Of a stretch of DNA of 64,000 nucleotides, positions 23,009 through 31,308 are shown piece by piece. The notes beneath the pieces were generated by a model. The model saw nothing but the letters and a program-made list of their open reading frames with translations. It did not search any database and was not told the DNA's origin. Both the position numbers and the translations under genes were made by a program. Source of the DNA: Micromonospora sonchi (GTDB taxonomy: Bacteria; Actinomycetota; Actinomycetes; Mycobacteriales; Micromonosporaceae); contig NZ_BMNB01000009.1 of NCBI RefSeq assembly GCF_014646235.1, positions 62,001-126,000 of the forward strand, read 5' to 3'. Numbering within the stretch: the stretch's first letter is position 1; every line of letters starts with the position of its first letter.

Positions 23009-24307
23009 TCATCGCACGGCACTCGCCACCGTCTCGGCCATCGCCGCGCGGAGGGCGAACCCCTGGGAGCCCCGTCCCGCCTGCGGCCAGATCGCCGGCA
23101 GCCGGTCTCCGTGGCTGATGCCGATCACCCGCCAGCCGGACTGCAGCAGGGCGAGCGCGGCGGTGTCGTGTGCCTGGTCGGCCTCGGCACGGGCGTGCGC
23201 CGGCAGGTTGAGCCAGGCGGAGCTGTCCAGCAGGAAGCACACGCAGGTGGCGCCGTTGGCCCGCAGGCCGGCGAGCAGCTCCGCCTCGGCGCTGCTCAAC
23301 GACCCGAACAGGCCAATGATCAGGCCGCCGTCGGCCCGCTGCCGAACGTGCTGGATCAGTGTGGTGATCTCGACCCGCTGGTCCAGTCGGACCTCGGCGA
23401 GGTGATCGAGCAGCAGCCCGTCACCGGTGCCCTCGCCCGCGTCGACGTCCCCGCCGGAACCGGTGACCAGGCGCAGCTTGTAGCCGGCCTGACGCAGGTG
23501 GACGGTGATGCTGGCGGCCGCCGACACCGCCCACTCGAAGCTGGCCGTCGGGCCGTCGCCCCGGTGGCCGTACGCCCGGGTGTCCAGCAGGACCGTGGCC
23601 CGGCTCTCCCAGGGTTGCTCCTCGCGCCGCACCATCAGCTCGCCGGTGCGCGCGGTGGATTTCCAGTGCACCCGGCGCAGGTCGTCGCCGCGCCGGTACT
23701 CACGGGTCGCCGCGTCGTCCTCGCCGTGCACCGCGACCGAGCGGGCCCGGCTCTCACCGCTGCCGGTGTACGCGCCGGCCAGCCGCACCGATGGCAACGG
23801 CGCCACCTGCGGGACCACCGTGAGCCGGTCGATGCCGGGAAACGCGCGGGTGAGTTCGCACAGCCCGAACGGGTCGGTCATCCGGACCACCAGTGGGCCG
23901 ACCTCGTACCGGCCGCGCACGTCGGCCCGCACGGTGTACGCCACCGAACTGGCCTGGTGCGCGCCGAGCCGCTCGAGCACCACCCGAGGTCGGCTGCCCA
24001 GCGCGTACGGGAGTCGGTCCTCCAGCAGCAGGGTGCCGGTGGGCAGCCGGGACATGTTCTGCAACCGCAGCACCACCCGGGCGCTGGCGCCGACCGGCAC
24101 CCGGTGCGGTTCCAGCGACCGGTGGCAGGCCAGCTTGTACCGGCTACGGCCGACGTAGAGCGCGGCGAGCAGCGGCAGGACGGCCAGCAGCACGGCCACC
24201 CGCAGCAGGTCCTTCTCGCCGAGGATGCCGGCGGAGATGGCCGCCGCGACCGCCGCGGCCAGGAAGGAACGGCCGCGGGTGGTCAGTCCGCGCAGCCCGG
24301 CACGCAC
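23009..24307 (-). CDS. DUF58 domain protein
   Basis: 432 aa. Two N-terminal membrane segments (residues ~14-48) precede a conserved outer part with GRYEVGPLVVRMTDPFGL, then the DUF58 signature REYRRGDDLRRVHWKSTART and a VWA-like domain with VLLDTRAYG. DUF58 proteins are partners of MoxR AAA ATPases and usually sit between moxR and a transglutaminase gene, exactly as here. GTG start at 24307, 1 nt after the moxR stop codon region, implying translational coupling. Biochemical role in this trio is unsettled. Confidence 0.85.
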   Translation of the reverse strand: MRAGLRGLTTRGRSFLAAAVAAAISAGILGEKDLLRVAVLLAVLPLLAALYVGRSRYKLACHRSLEPHRVPVGASARVVLRLQNMSRLPTGTLLLEDRLPYALGSRPRVVLERLGAHQASSVAYTVRADVRGRYEVGPLVVRMTDPFGLCELTRAFPGIDRLTVVPQVAPLPSVRLAGAYTGSGESRARSVAVHGEDDAATREYRRGDDLRRVHWKSTARTGELMVRREEQPWESRATVLLDTRAYGHRGDGPTASFEWAVSAAASITVHLRQAGYKLRLVTGSGGDVDAGEGTGDGLLLDHLAEVRLDQRVEITTLIQHVRQRADGGLIIGLFGSLSSAEAELLAGLRANGATCVCFLLDSSAWLNLPAHARAEADQAHDTAALALLQSGWRVIGISHGDRLPAIWPQAGRGSQGFALRAAMAETVASAVR

Positions 24308-24308
24308 G

Positions 24309-25361
24309 TCACGGCCTCCGCGGTTCGAACGCGGCCCGGCCGTTGCCGCCCGACGGGCGGTTGTCGTACGGCGAGCGCTTGCGGTCGTGCGGCAACGGCA
24401 GCCGGTGCACCAGGTCGGCGATGATCGCGTCGGTGGTACGCCGGGCGAGCTGGGCGTCGGCGGTGGGGATGAGACGGTGCGCCAGCACCGGCACGGCGAG
24501 CACCTGGAGGTCGTCCGGGAGCACGTAGTCGCGTCCGTCGAGGGCGGCCACCGCGCGGGCGGTGCGCAGCATCTGCAGCGTGCATCGGGGGGACGCGCCC
24601 AGCCGCAGGTCGGGCGACTCGCGGGTGGCGGTGACCAGGTCGACGGCGTACTCCTTCACCGCGTCGGCGACGTGCACCTGCCGGACGTGGCCGATCAGCC
24701 GGCGGACGGTCTCGGCGTCGGAGACCGGCTGCAGCGCCGCCAGCGGGTCCACCGCGCCGTGGCCGTCGAGCATGGCCAGCTCGGCGATCGGGTCGGGGTA
24801 GCCCATCGCGATCCGGGCGGTGAACCGGTCGCGCTGCGCCTCCGGCAGCGGGTACGTCCCCTCCATCTCGATCGGGTTCTGCGTCGCGATCACCATGAAC
24901 GGGGTCTGTAGCTGGTAGGTCACCCCGTCGACGGTGACCTGCCGCTCCTCCATGCACTCCAGCAGCGCGGACTGGGTCTTCGGCGAGGCTCGGTTGATCT
25001 CGTCACCGACCACCAGGTTGGCGAAGACGGCGCCCGGACGGAACTCGAAGTCGTGCGTCTCCTGGTTGTAGACGCTGACCCCGGTGACGTCGCTGGGCAG
25101 CAGGTCGGGAGTGAACTGGATGCGACGTACCGAACAGTCGATCGACCGCGCGAGGGCTTTGGCCAGCTTGGTCTTGCCGACCCCGGGTACGTCCTCAATG
25201 AGCAGATGACCCTCGGCGAGCAGGACGGCCAAAGCCAGCCGTACGGTGGCGGTCTTGCCCTCGATGACCTGTTCGATGTTGGCCACGATTGCGTCACTGG
25301 CGGCGCGGAACTCGTCGTGCGGCAGCAGTCCGCCAACTTCGTCCCAGGTCTGTTGTGTCAC
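24309..25361 (-). CDS. MoxR-family AAA+ ATPase
   Basis: 350 aa. Walker A IEDVPGVGKTKLAKALA (residues ~56-72), Walker B VVGDEINRASPKTQSALLE with the conserved glutamate, sensor 1 VIATQNPIEMEGTYPLPEAQ and sensor 2 in the C-terminal lid. This is a MoxR chaperone-like ATPase thought to help assemble or metallate partner proteins carrying VWA domains, here the DUF58 product. GTG at 25361 has GGAGGAGG upstream. It is the first gene of a three-gene minus-strand operon and is divergent from the leuS leader. Confidence 0.9.
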   Translation of the reverse strand: MTQQTWDEVGGLLPHDEFRAASDAIVANIEQVIEGKTATVRLALAVLLAEGHLLIEDVPGVGKTKLAKALARSIDCSVRRIQFTPDLLPSDVTGVSVYNQETHDFEFRPGAVFANLVVGDEINRASPKTQSALLECMEERQVTVDGVTYQLQTPFMVIATQNPIEMEGTYPLPEAQRDRFTARIAMGYPDPIAELAMLDGHGAVDPLAALQPVSDAETVRRLIGHVRQVHVADAVKEYAVDLVTATRESPDLRLGASPRCTLQMLRTARAVAALDGRDYVLPDDLQVLAVPVLAHRLIPTADAQLARRTTDAIIADLVHRLPLPHDRKRSPYDNRPSGGNGRAAFEPRRP

Positions 25362-25654
25362 GGGCCTCCTCCTCCGTCGCCGTCACGGCAGCTCTGTAAA
25401 GAGCACCTGGACCCGTCGTTGGGTTCGCGACGTCCGAGCCTCGTCTGCCGCAGCAATCTCACTGGCCTCTCAGGCTAACCATGTTTGTCGTCCACGCCGA
25501 CCGGCGCAGGTGTTTGACCGGTTACGCAGTGATTTGTCATTCACGGAACGCATGTCGGCGACTGTGCCGGGTAATGCGGCCGCCCGAGCCACTCCGCCAG
25601 CGGGGTGAGCCGCCGCCGGCGGATAGTGGGCGGCGGCCGTGCCGCCGGTGGCGG
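25362..25654. other. Divergent intergenic region between moxR and the leuS leader
   Basis: 293 nt with no gene. It begins with the moxR ribosome site. A minus-strand TAGCCT (25472-25477) about 110 nt before moxR could be its -10 box, though no good -35 is seen. A perfect 7-bp inverted repeat with a 3-nt loop (25631-25647) lies where the -35 of the leuS leader promoter would be. Confidence 0.4.
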
Positions 25655-25660
25655 TACACT
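25655..25660 (+). promoter_or_regulatory. Leaderless -10 box of the leuS leader peptide
   Basis: TACACT followed by 6 nt and the ATG of the leader peptide at 25667. The -35 position is GC-rich and occupied by a small inverted repeat. Confidence 0.55.
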
Positions 25661-25666
25661 GCCGAC

Positions 25667-25705
25667 ATGGCCGGAGTCTTCCTGCTTCTTACCGGGCCGT
25701 GCTGA
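25667..25705 (+). CDS. Leucine-rich leader peptide of leuS attenuator
   Basis: 12 residues, [12 protein letters not shown], with three consecutive Leu codons (CTG CTT CTT at 25682-25690). CTT is otherwise rare in this GC-rich DNA, which would sharpen a Leu-tRNA stall. The stop codon at 25703-25705 lies in the first of two competing stem regions (25696-25703 with 25723-25730) that precede an intrinsic terminator. This is the classic layout of ribosome-mediated transcription attenuation, here ahead of leucyl-tRNA synthetase: poor Leu-tRNA charging would stall the ribosome and allow read-through into leuS. Confidence 0.75.
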   Translation: MAGVFLLLTGPC

Positions 25706-25730
25706 CGCGCTGAACGCGCCACAGCACGGC
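25696..25730 (+). promoter_or_regulatory. Pause/anti-terminator stem of the leuS attenuator
   Basis: GCCGTGCT (25696-25703) pairs with AGCACGGC (25723-25730), 8 bp, with a smaller GCGC/GCGC stem inside. The left arm overlaps the end of the leader peptide, so a ribosome at the Leu codons or at the stop would change which stems form. I could not identify one unambiguous anti-terminator; CACAG (25720-25724) with CTGTG (25739-25743) is one candidate. Confidence 0.5.
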
Positions 25731-25731
25731 G

Positions 25732-25756
25732 GCCCCTCCTGTGTGAGGGGCTTTTT
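25732..25756 (+). terminator. Intrinsic terminator of the leuS attenuator
   Basis: GCCCCTC (25732-25738), 6-nt loop, GAGGGGC (25745-25751), then five T (25752-25756). It is the clearest Rho-independent terminator in the window and lies 116 nt upstream of the leuS start. Confidence 0.8.
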
Positions 25757-25871
25757 CGTGCCCGCTTCCGGCCGCTGCCCGCTTCCGGCCACGGCGGGCC
25801 GGCCGAAGCACGAGACACGGGACCACAGCCAGCAGGGGACAGACTCCGCCGAGCGACGCGAGGAGAAGGCC

Positions 25872-28706
25872 ATGACCGAGGCAGCCACGAGCGACAGCCC
25901 GCCGTTCCGGTACACCGCAGTGCTGGCCGACGAGATCGAACGCCACTGGCAGGACTACTGGGAGCGGCAGGGCAGCTTCCACGCGCCGAACCCGACCGGC
26001 CCGCTGGCCGACCCGGCCCATCCGCGCTCCGAAGCCGAGAAGCTGTACGTGCTGGACATGTTCCCCTACCCATCGGGCGCGGGGCTGCACGTGGGGCACC
26101 CGCTGGGCTACATCGGTACCGACTGCTTCGCCCGCTACCAGCGGATGGCGGGGCGCAACGTGCTGCACGCGATGGGCTTCGACGCGTTCGGCCTGCCCGC
26201 CGAGCAGTACGCGGTGCAGACCGGCACCCACCCGAGGACCACCACCGAGGCGAACATCGAGCGCTACCGGGCGCAGTTGCGCCGGCTGGGGCTGGCCCAC
26301 GACGAGCGGCGTTCGGTCGCGACCATCGACACCGACTTCTACCGCTGGACCCAGTGGATCTTCCTGCAGATCTTCAACTCCTGGTACGACCGCGACGCCG
26401 GTCGGGCCCGGCCGATCAGTGAGCTGATCGCCGAGTTCGACGCCGGCGCCCGGCCGACCCCGGACGGCCGCCCGTGGGCCGAGCTGTCGCCCGCCGAGCG
26501 CCGCCGGATCGTCGACGACCACCGCCTGGCGTACGTCTCGCAGGCACCGGTGAACTGGTGCCCGGGGCTGGGCACGGTGCTGGCCAACGAGGAGGTCACC
26601 GCCGACGGCCGCTCGGAGCGGGGCAACTTCCCGGTCTTCAAGCGCAACCTGAAGCAGTGGATGATGCGGATCACCGCGTACGGCGACCGGCTGCTGGACG
26701 ACCTGGACAAGCTGGACTGGCCCGAGCCGATCAAGCTGATGCAGCGCAACTGGATCGGCCGCTCCACCGGCGCGCACATCGACTTCTCGACCACGATCGC
26801 GCCGATCCGGGTGTTCACGACCCGGCCGGACACCATCTTCGGCGCCACCTACATGGTCCTGGCACCGGAGCACGAACTGGTGGACGAGCTGGTGCCGGCG
26901 GCCTGGCCGGAGGGCACCCGCCCGGCGTGGACCGGCGGGCACGCCAGCCCCCGCGGGGCCGTGGAGGCGTACCGCAAGGCGGCGGCGGCCAAGACCGACG
27001 TCGAGCGGCAGACCGAGACCAAGGAGAAGACCGGCGTCTTCATCGGCGCGTACGCCACCAACCCGGCCACCGACGCGCGGATCCCGATCTTCATCGCCGA
27101 CTACGTGCTGGCCGGCTACGGCACCGGCGCGATCATGGCGGTGCCCGCCCAGGACGAGCGGGACTGGGACTTCGCCGAAGTCTTCGAGCTGCCGATCGTG
27201 CGTACCGTGCAGCCGCCGGAGGGCTTCGACGGCAAGGCGTACACCGGGGAGGGCCCGGCGGTCAACAGCGCCGCACCCGAGCGCGGCCTGGACCTGAACG
27301 GCCTGGGGGTGGCCGACGCCAAGGCCCGGATCATCGAGTGGCTGGAGGCCGAGGGCGCCGGCCAGGGCGCGGTGACCTACCGGCTGCGGGACTGGCTGTT
27401 CAGCCGGCAGCGCTACTGGGGCGAGCCGTTCCCCATCGTGTACGACGCCGACGGCGCCGCCATCGCGCTGCCGGACGAGATGCTGCCGGTCGAGCTGCCC
27501 GAGGTGGACGACTTCTCGCCGCGCACCTTCGACCCGCAGGACGCGAACAGCGACCCGGAGACACCGCTGTCGCGCCGCTGGGACTGGGTCGAGGTCGAGC
27601 TGGACCTGGGTGACGGGCCGAAGCGCTACACCCGGGAGACCAACGTGATGCCGCAGTGGGCCGGCTCCTGCTGGTACGAGCTGCGCTACCTGGACCCGGC
27701 CAACAGCGAGCGGTTCGTCGACCCGGACAACGAGCGGTACTGGATGGGCCCGCGCGACGAGGGCGACTGCGGCGGCGTGGACCTGTACGTCGGTGGCGCC
27801 GAGCACGCCGTGCTGCACCTGCTGTACGCCCGGTTCTGGCACAAGGTGCTGTACGACCTGGGCCACGTCTCCAGCTTCGAGCCGTTCCGCAAGCTGTTCA
27901 ACCAGGGCTACATCCAGGCGTACGCGTACACCGACGCCCGGGGCGCGTACGTGCCGGCTGAGGAGGTCGCCGAGCGTGACGGCGGCTGGTTCCTGGGCGA
28001 CGTCCAGGTCAACCGCGAGTACGGCAAGATGGGCAAGTCCCTGAAGAACGTGGTCACCCCGGACGAGATGTGCGCCGCCTACGGTGCCGACACGTTCCGG
28101 GTGTACGAGATGTCGATGGGTCCGCTGGAGGTGTCCCGCCCCTGGGAGACCCGGGCCGTGGTGGGCTCGTACCGGTTCCTGCAACGGGTCTGGCGGACGA
28201 TCGTCGACGAGCAGACCGGCGAGTCGCGGGTGGTGGACACCCCGGCCGACGAGGCGGCCCGGCGACTGCTGCACAAGGTGATCGACGGTGTCCGGGGCGA
28301 CATGGCGGGGATCCGGTTCAACACCGCCATCGCCAAGCTGATCGAGCTGACCAACGCGGCGACCCGGCTGCCGGCGACCCCGCGCGAGGTGGCCGAGCCG
28401 CTGGTGCTGATGCTGGCGCCGGTCGCCCCGCACATCGCCGAGGAGCTGTGGCGGCGGCTGGGGCACGACACCTCACTGACCTACGTCGACTTCCCGGTCG
28501 CCGACCCGGCCCTGCTGGTCGCCGAGACGGTCACCTACCCGGTGCAGGTCAACGGCAAGGTCCGCGGTCGGATCGAGGTCCCCGCCGACGCCGCCGAGCA
28601 GGCCGTGCGGGAGCAGGCGCTGGCGGCCGTGGCCGGCGCCCTGGCCGGCAAGGAACCCCGCAAGGTCATCGTCGTCGCCGGCCGCATGGTCTCCGTGGTG
28701 CTGTGA
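25872..28706 (+). CDS. leuS: Leucyl-tRNA synthetase
   Basis: 944 aa. Class I signature motifs are LHVGHPLGY (H73-VG-H76, the HIGH motif) and KMGKS (K719-S723, the KMSKS motif). The CP1 editing domain is present ([22 protein letters not shown] and [20 protein letters not shown] with the conserved Asp). C-terminal anticodon-binding helices end in [14 protein letters not shown], typical of bacterial LeuRS. The ATG at 25872 has AGGAGAAGG 5 nt upstream; the frame is open further 5' but that covers the attenuator. Expression is probably set by the Leu attenuator. Confidence 0.97.
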   Translation: MTEAATSDSPPFRYTAVLADEIERHWQDYWERQGSFHAPNPTGPLADPAHPRSEAEKLYVLDMFPYPSGAGLHVGHPLGYIGTDCFARYQRMAGRNVLHAMGFDAFGLPAEQYAVQTGTHPRTTTEANIERYRAQLRRLGLAHDERRSVATIDTDFYRWTQWIFLQIFNSWYDRDAGRARPISELIAEFDAGARPTPDGRPWAELSPAERRRIVDDHRLAYVSQAPVNWCPGLGTVLANEEVTADGRSERGNFPVFKRNLKQWMMRITAYGDRLLDDLDKLDWPEPIKLMQRNWIGRSTGAHIDFSTTIAPIRVFTTRPDTIFGATYMVLAPEHELVDELVPAAWPEGTRPAWTGGHASPRGAVEAYRKAAAAKTDVERQTETKEKTGVFIGAYATNPATDARIPIFIADYVLAGYGTGAIMAVPAQDERDWDFAEVFELPIVRTVQPPEGFDGKAYTGEGPAVNSAAPERGLDLNGLGVADAKARIIEWLEAEGAGQGAVTYRLRDWLFSRQRYWGEPFPIVYDADGAAIALPDEMLPVELPEVDDFSPRTFDPQDANSDPETPLSRRWDWVEVELDLGDGPKRYTRETNVMPQWAGSCWYELRYLDPANSERFVDPDNERYWMGPRDEGDCGGVDLYVGGAEHAVLHLLYARFWHKVLYDLGHVSSFEPFRKLFNQGYIQAYAYTDARGAYVPAEEVAERDGGWFLGDVQVNREYGKMGKSLKNVVTPDEMCAAYGADTFRVYEMSMGPLEVSRPWETRAVVGSYRFLQRVWRTIVDEQTGESRVVDTPADEAARRLLHKVIDGVRGDMAGIRFNTAIAKLIELTNAATRLPATPREVAEPLVLMLAPVAPHIAEELWRRLGHDTSLTYVDFPVADPALLVAETVTYPVQVNGKVRGRIEVPADAAEQAVREQALAAVAGALAGKEPRKVIVVAGRMVSVVL

Positions 28707-28707
28707 A

Positions 28708-28761
28708 AGGAGGGGCCCCTTCTTAACGCCTCGTGCATAGGAGGGGCCCCTTCTTAACACC
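28708..28761 (+). repeat. Paired 23-nt extragenic repeat, copy B
   Basis: Units 28708-28730 and 28739-28761, spacer 8 nt (28731-28738). Each is AGGAGGGGCCCC then TTCTTAACRCC. It begins 1 nt after the leuS stop codon. Sequence and 31-nt period match copies A and C. Confidence 0.9.
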
Positions 28762-29602
28762 GGATCACGGTTCGCGGCGGTGCACGACGACCGGCGATCG
28801 CCACCTCCGCCACCCATCGGATCCGGTCGCTGTCCACCGCCATGGGCAGCAGGACCAGCACGGCCAGGGCCGCGCCGACGCTGGCCGGAGTGTGTCGGAT
28901 CAGGGCGCCCAGCCCCATGCCGATCAGCGCGCAGACGGGCGCGAGCAGGGCGGTCGCGGCCAGGGCCCGGAGCACCCCGGGATCGCCGAGCGCCCAGTGC
29001 GCGTCCCGATCGGCCAGGATCGTCTGGGACACCCCGAACGAACTCGCCGCGGTGAGCGTGCCCAGGGCGAGCATCACCCCGGCGAGTACGACGGCCTTCG
29101 CCGCCACCACCGACCGGCGCGCCGGCACGGCGGCGAAGCTGGCCCGGATCAGGCCGTTGCCGTACTCCCCGACGATCGTCATCGCCCCGACCGTGGTGGT
29201 GACCCAAGAACAGGTATCCCGCCTCGGGGAAGGCGTCGCGGAGCGGACCGTCGGCGAGACCCACCTCGTGCAGCACCTCCGCCACCCTGGCCGGCGGTAT
29301 GCGGTTGCTGCGGGCCAGCGCGCCGAGGTGGGCCGTTGTGGTGTGCCTGCCATGCACGTCGCCGGCGTCGAGCAGGGCACCCGACGTGTCGCAGGCCCCG
29401 ACTCCGGCGGCGGAACTCGATCCCGTCGATCGTCGCCGAACCGGCGGTGGGGGCAGACCGAGGATCATTCGCAGGGTGGTGGACTTCCCGGCGCCGTTGG
29501 CCGGAGAGAACCGGTGACCCTGCCGGGTCGCACGGTGCAGGTCAGGTCACGGACGGCGGTGCGCTTGCCGTACCGCTTGGTGAGGTTGTCGATGACTATC
29601 AC
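28755..29602 (-). pseudogene. Decayed ABC transporter ATPase-permease relic
   Basis: Reading the minus strand from a GTG at 29602 gives IDNLTKRYGKRTAVRDL, an ABC ATPase start. The frame then shifts within the Walker A region (PANGAGKSTTLRMILGL in a second frame), shifts again (TAGSATIDGIEF) and again (SGALLDAGDVHGR to VAEVLHEVGLADG). Walker B and the signature motif are missing. The sequence jumps directly into permease-like helices (VGAMTIVGEYGNGLIRASFA, ALAATALLAPVCALIGMGLG). Several frameshifts and a large internal deletion mean no functional product. The permease half is fairly intact as an open frame (to 28754). Confidence 0.75.
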
Positions 29603-29604
29603 CG

Positions 29605-29718
29605 ATGGCGACCGCGAAGGCCCACGTGGCCCGGCTCTTCACCAAGCTCAACGCCCGGGACCGCGCGCACCTGGTCATCGCCTCCTACGAAACCGGCCTG
29701 GTCGGCCCACCCCATTGA
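29605..29718 (+). pseudogene. C-terminal fragment of a LuxR/NarL-type response regulator
   Basis: 37 codons reading ATAKAHVARLFTKLNARDRA then HLVIASYETGLVGP, the recognition helix and C-terminus of a NarL-family helix-turn-helix. The upstream half of the domain and the receiver domain are absent; the fragment abuts the first codons of the broken ABC gene head to head. It marks a deletion end point. Confidence 0.65.
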
Positions 29719-29739
29719 CCGATCGTGGGCAACAACTTC

Positions 29740-29784
29740 GGGGAAAGTGCTGCCTCGACCCTGCCGGGAGGCCGCACTTTGCCC
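29740..29784. repeat. Imperfect hairpin element (REP-like)
   Basis: Arms 29740-29756 and 29768-29784 (17 nt, 15 complementary) around an 11-nt loop, with GGGGAAAGTGC on the left and GCACTTTGCCC on the right. It lies between the LuxR fragment and the TVP38-like gene, and could serve as a bidirectional terminator. Confidence 0.55.
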
Positions 29785-29815
29785 GACGTTGCGCGGATCT
29801 CGACGTGGGTGGGGG

Positions 29816-30589
29816 TCAGGTGGGGGCGGGGCGACGGCGGCGTTCGGCGTGCCACCAGCGGGCGATCAGGATTGCGCTGGCGATGAAGCCCAGCGCGGCG
29901 GGGGTGGCGGCGAACCAGTTGATTCCGCCGGGGGAGGTGACGGCGGCACCGATGGCCGCGTAGCCGAAGGCGGTCGGCACGGAGGCGAGCACGCTGCCGG
30001 TGAGGAACGGCAGCAGGCGGGCGCCGGTGGTGCCGTAGCCGTAGCTGACCAGGCCGAAGCCGGAGATGGGCAGCAGCCGTACGGTGATCACGCCGAGCAC
30101 GCTCTGCCGGGTGAACCAGCGGTCCAGCCGGGCCAGTCGGCCCCGGACACGTTCGGCGACGAAGTCCCGCCCCAGCAGCCGGCCCACGGCGAAGCCGATC
30201 GCCGCCGCCAGCAGGGCGGCGCCCAGCGCGTATCCGGCGCCCGCCAGCGGACCGAAGACCGCCCCGGCGGCGAGCGTGATGAACGTGCGGGGCACCAGCG
30301 CCACCAGCAGCAGCGCTCCGCCGAGGACGGCCGCGAACGGGGCGAGCCGACCCAACCCGTCGGCCAACTGAGGCAGCGCCGACGGGTCGGGGCGCGGCCC
30401 CACCAGCAGCAGCAGCCCGAACCCGGCCAGCAGGAGCAGCAGCAGCCCGAACCGGACCGCCGCCGGCCTCGCGACGAGGCGGAGGTCGCGCCGTCCGGGC
30501 TGCCGGCCCATCTGACCGGCGCCGCCGGGCGGGGTTGTGCCGGGGTCTCGTGACCACCGGCCCAGCAGCCGCCGGGCGGCGGGGATCAT
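29816..30589 (-). CDS. TVP38/TMEM64-family membrane protein
   Basis: 257 aa with about six hydrophobic segments. The family core is present: LVPRTFITLAAGAVFGPLAG, then GYALGAALLAAAIGFAVGRLLGRDF and VRLLPISGFGLVSYGYGTTG, the VTT/SNARE-associated domain of DedA-related proteins. These are proposed lipid scramblases or transporters. The ATG at 30589 overlaps the gatD stop by 4 nt, so it is the third gene of a murT-gatD operon; that link to lipid II modification makes a role in lipid carrier handling conceivable, but this is inference. Confidence 0.8.
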   Translation of the reverse strand: MIPAARRLLGRWSRDPGTTPPGGAGQMGRQPGRRDLRLVARPAAVRFGLLLLLLAGFGLLLLVGPRPDPSALPQLADGLGRLAPFAAVLGGALLLVALVPRTFITLAAGAVFGPLAGAGYALGAALLAAAIGFAVGRLLGRDFVAERVRGRLARLDRWFTRQSVLGVITVRLLPISGFGLVSYGYGTTGARLLPFLTGSVLASVPTAFGYAAIGAAVTSPGGINWFAATPAALGFIASAILIARWWHAERRRRPAPT

Positions 30590-31308
30590 GGCCGGGCGGC
30601 GGCGGCCACTGCGGCTCGGCGCTCGGTGCGTAGCCGGTCGAACCAGGTGTCGTTCAGCGGCGGGAGCTGGTGCACGCCGGTGGCCCAGCGCAGCAGCAGG
30701 TCGGCCAGCGCCGGGTTGCGGGCGAGCGCCGGCCCGTGCGAGTACGTGCCGAGCAGCTTGCCCCGCCATGCCCCCTCGGTGGTGCCGTCGTTGCCGACCC
30801 CGGCGGTGACCCGGGCCAGCGGGGCCGCGCCGGGACCGAGGAGGGTACGGCCGCCGTGGTTCTCGAAGCCGCTCAGCGGCGGCAGTCCCAGCCGGGCGTC
30901 GATGTCGCCGGCCAGCTCGCCGACCGCCCGGCTGGGGCCCCGGTCCGAGCTGATGTCGAGCAGTTCCAGCCCGCGGTACTGGGTGCCCTTGGCGAAGAAC
31001 GAGGTGCCGAGCAGTTGGTAGCCGGCGCAGACGCCGAAGACCACCGAGCCCTGGGCCACTGCCCGGTGCAGCCCGCCGTCGGCGAGCAGGCGTTGCGCGC
31101 CGAGCGCCTGTGGTCCGTCCTCGCCGCCGCCGATGAGGTAGATGTCGGCGGTGTTGGGAAGCTGCTGGTCGGAGCGGACCTCCAACACCTCGACCCGGAA
31201 ACCGCGCTGGCGCGCCCGCCGGGCCAGGATCAGCACGTTGCCCCGGTCGCCGTAGGTGGAGAGCAGATCCGGGTAGATCCAGACGATGCGCAGGGTCTCA
31301 GTTGACAC
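30586..31308 (-). CDS. gatD: Lipid II isoglutaminyl synthase, glutamine amidotransferase subunit
   Basis: 240 aa class I (CobB/CobQ-like) amidotransferase. The nucleophile lies in VVFGVCAGYQLLG (Cys94) and the catalytic His in KLLGTYSHGPALARNP. GatD releases ammonia from glutamine and passes it to MurT, which amidates the D-glutamate of lipid II to D-isoglutamine. GTG start at 31308 within the last 11 nt of murT, so synthesis of the two subunits is coupled. The D-isoglutamine substrate position is notable because the neighbouring dcw cluster lacks murD. Confidence 0.9.
   Translation of the reverse strand: MSTETLRIVWIYPDLLSTYGDRGNVLILARRARQRGFRVEVLEVRSDQQLPNTADIYLIGGGEDGPQALGAQRLLADGGLHRAVAQGSVVFGVCAGYQLLGTSFFAKGTQYRGLELLDISSDRGPSRAVGELAGDIDARLGLPPLSGFENHGGRTLLGPGAAPLARVTAGVGNDGTTEGAWRGKLLGTYSHGPALARNPALADLLLRWATGVHQLPPLNDTWFDRLRTERRAAVAAAARP

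Noticed and set aside
25689..28466. 925-codon minus-strand open frame opposite leuS
   Set aside because: Antisense shadow; leuS motifs are complete on the plus strand.
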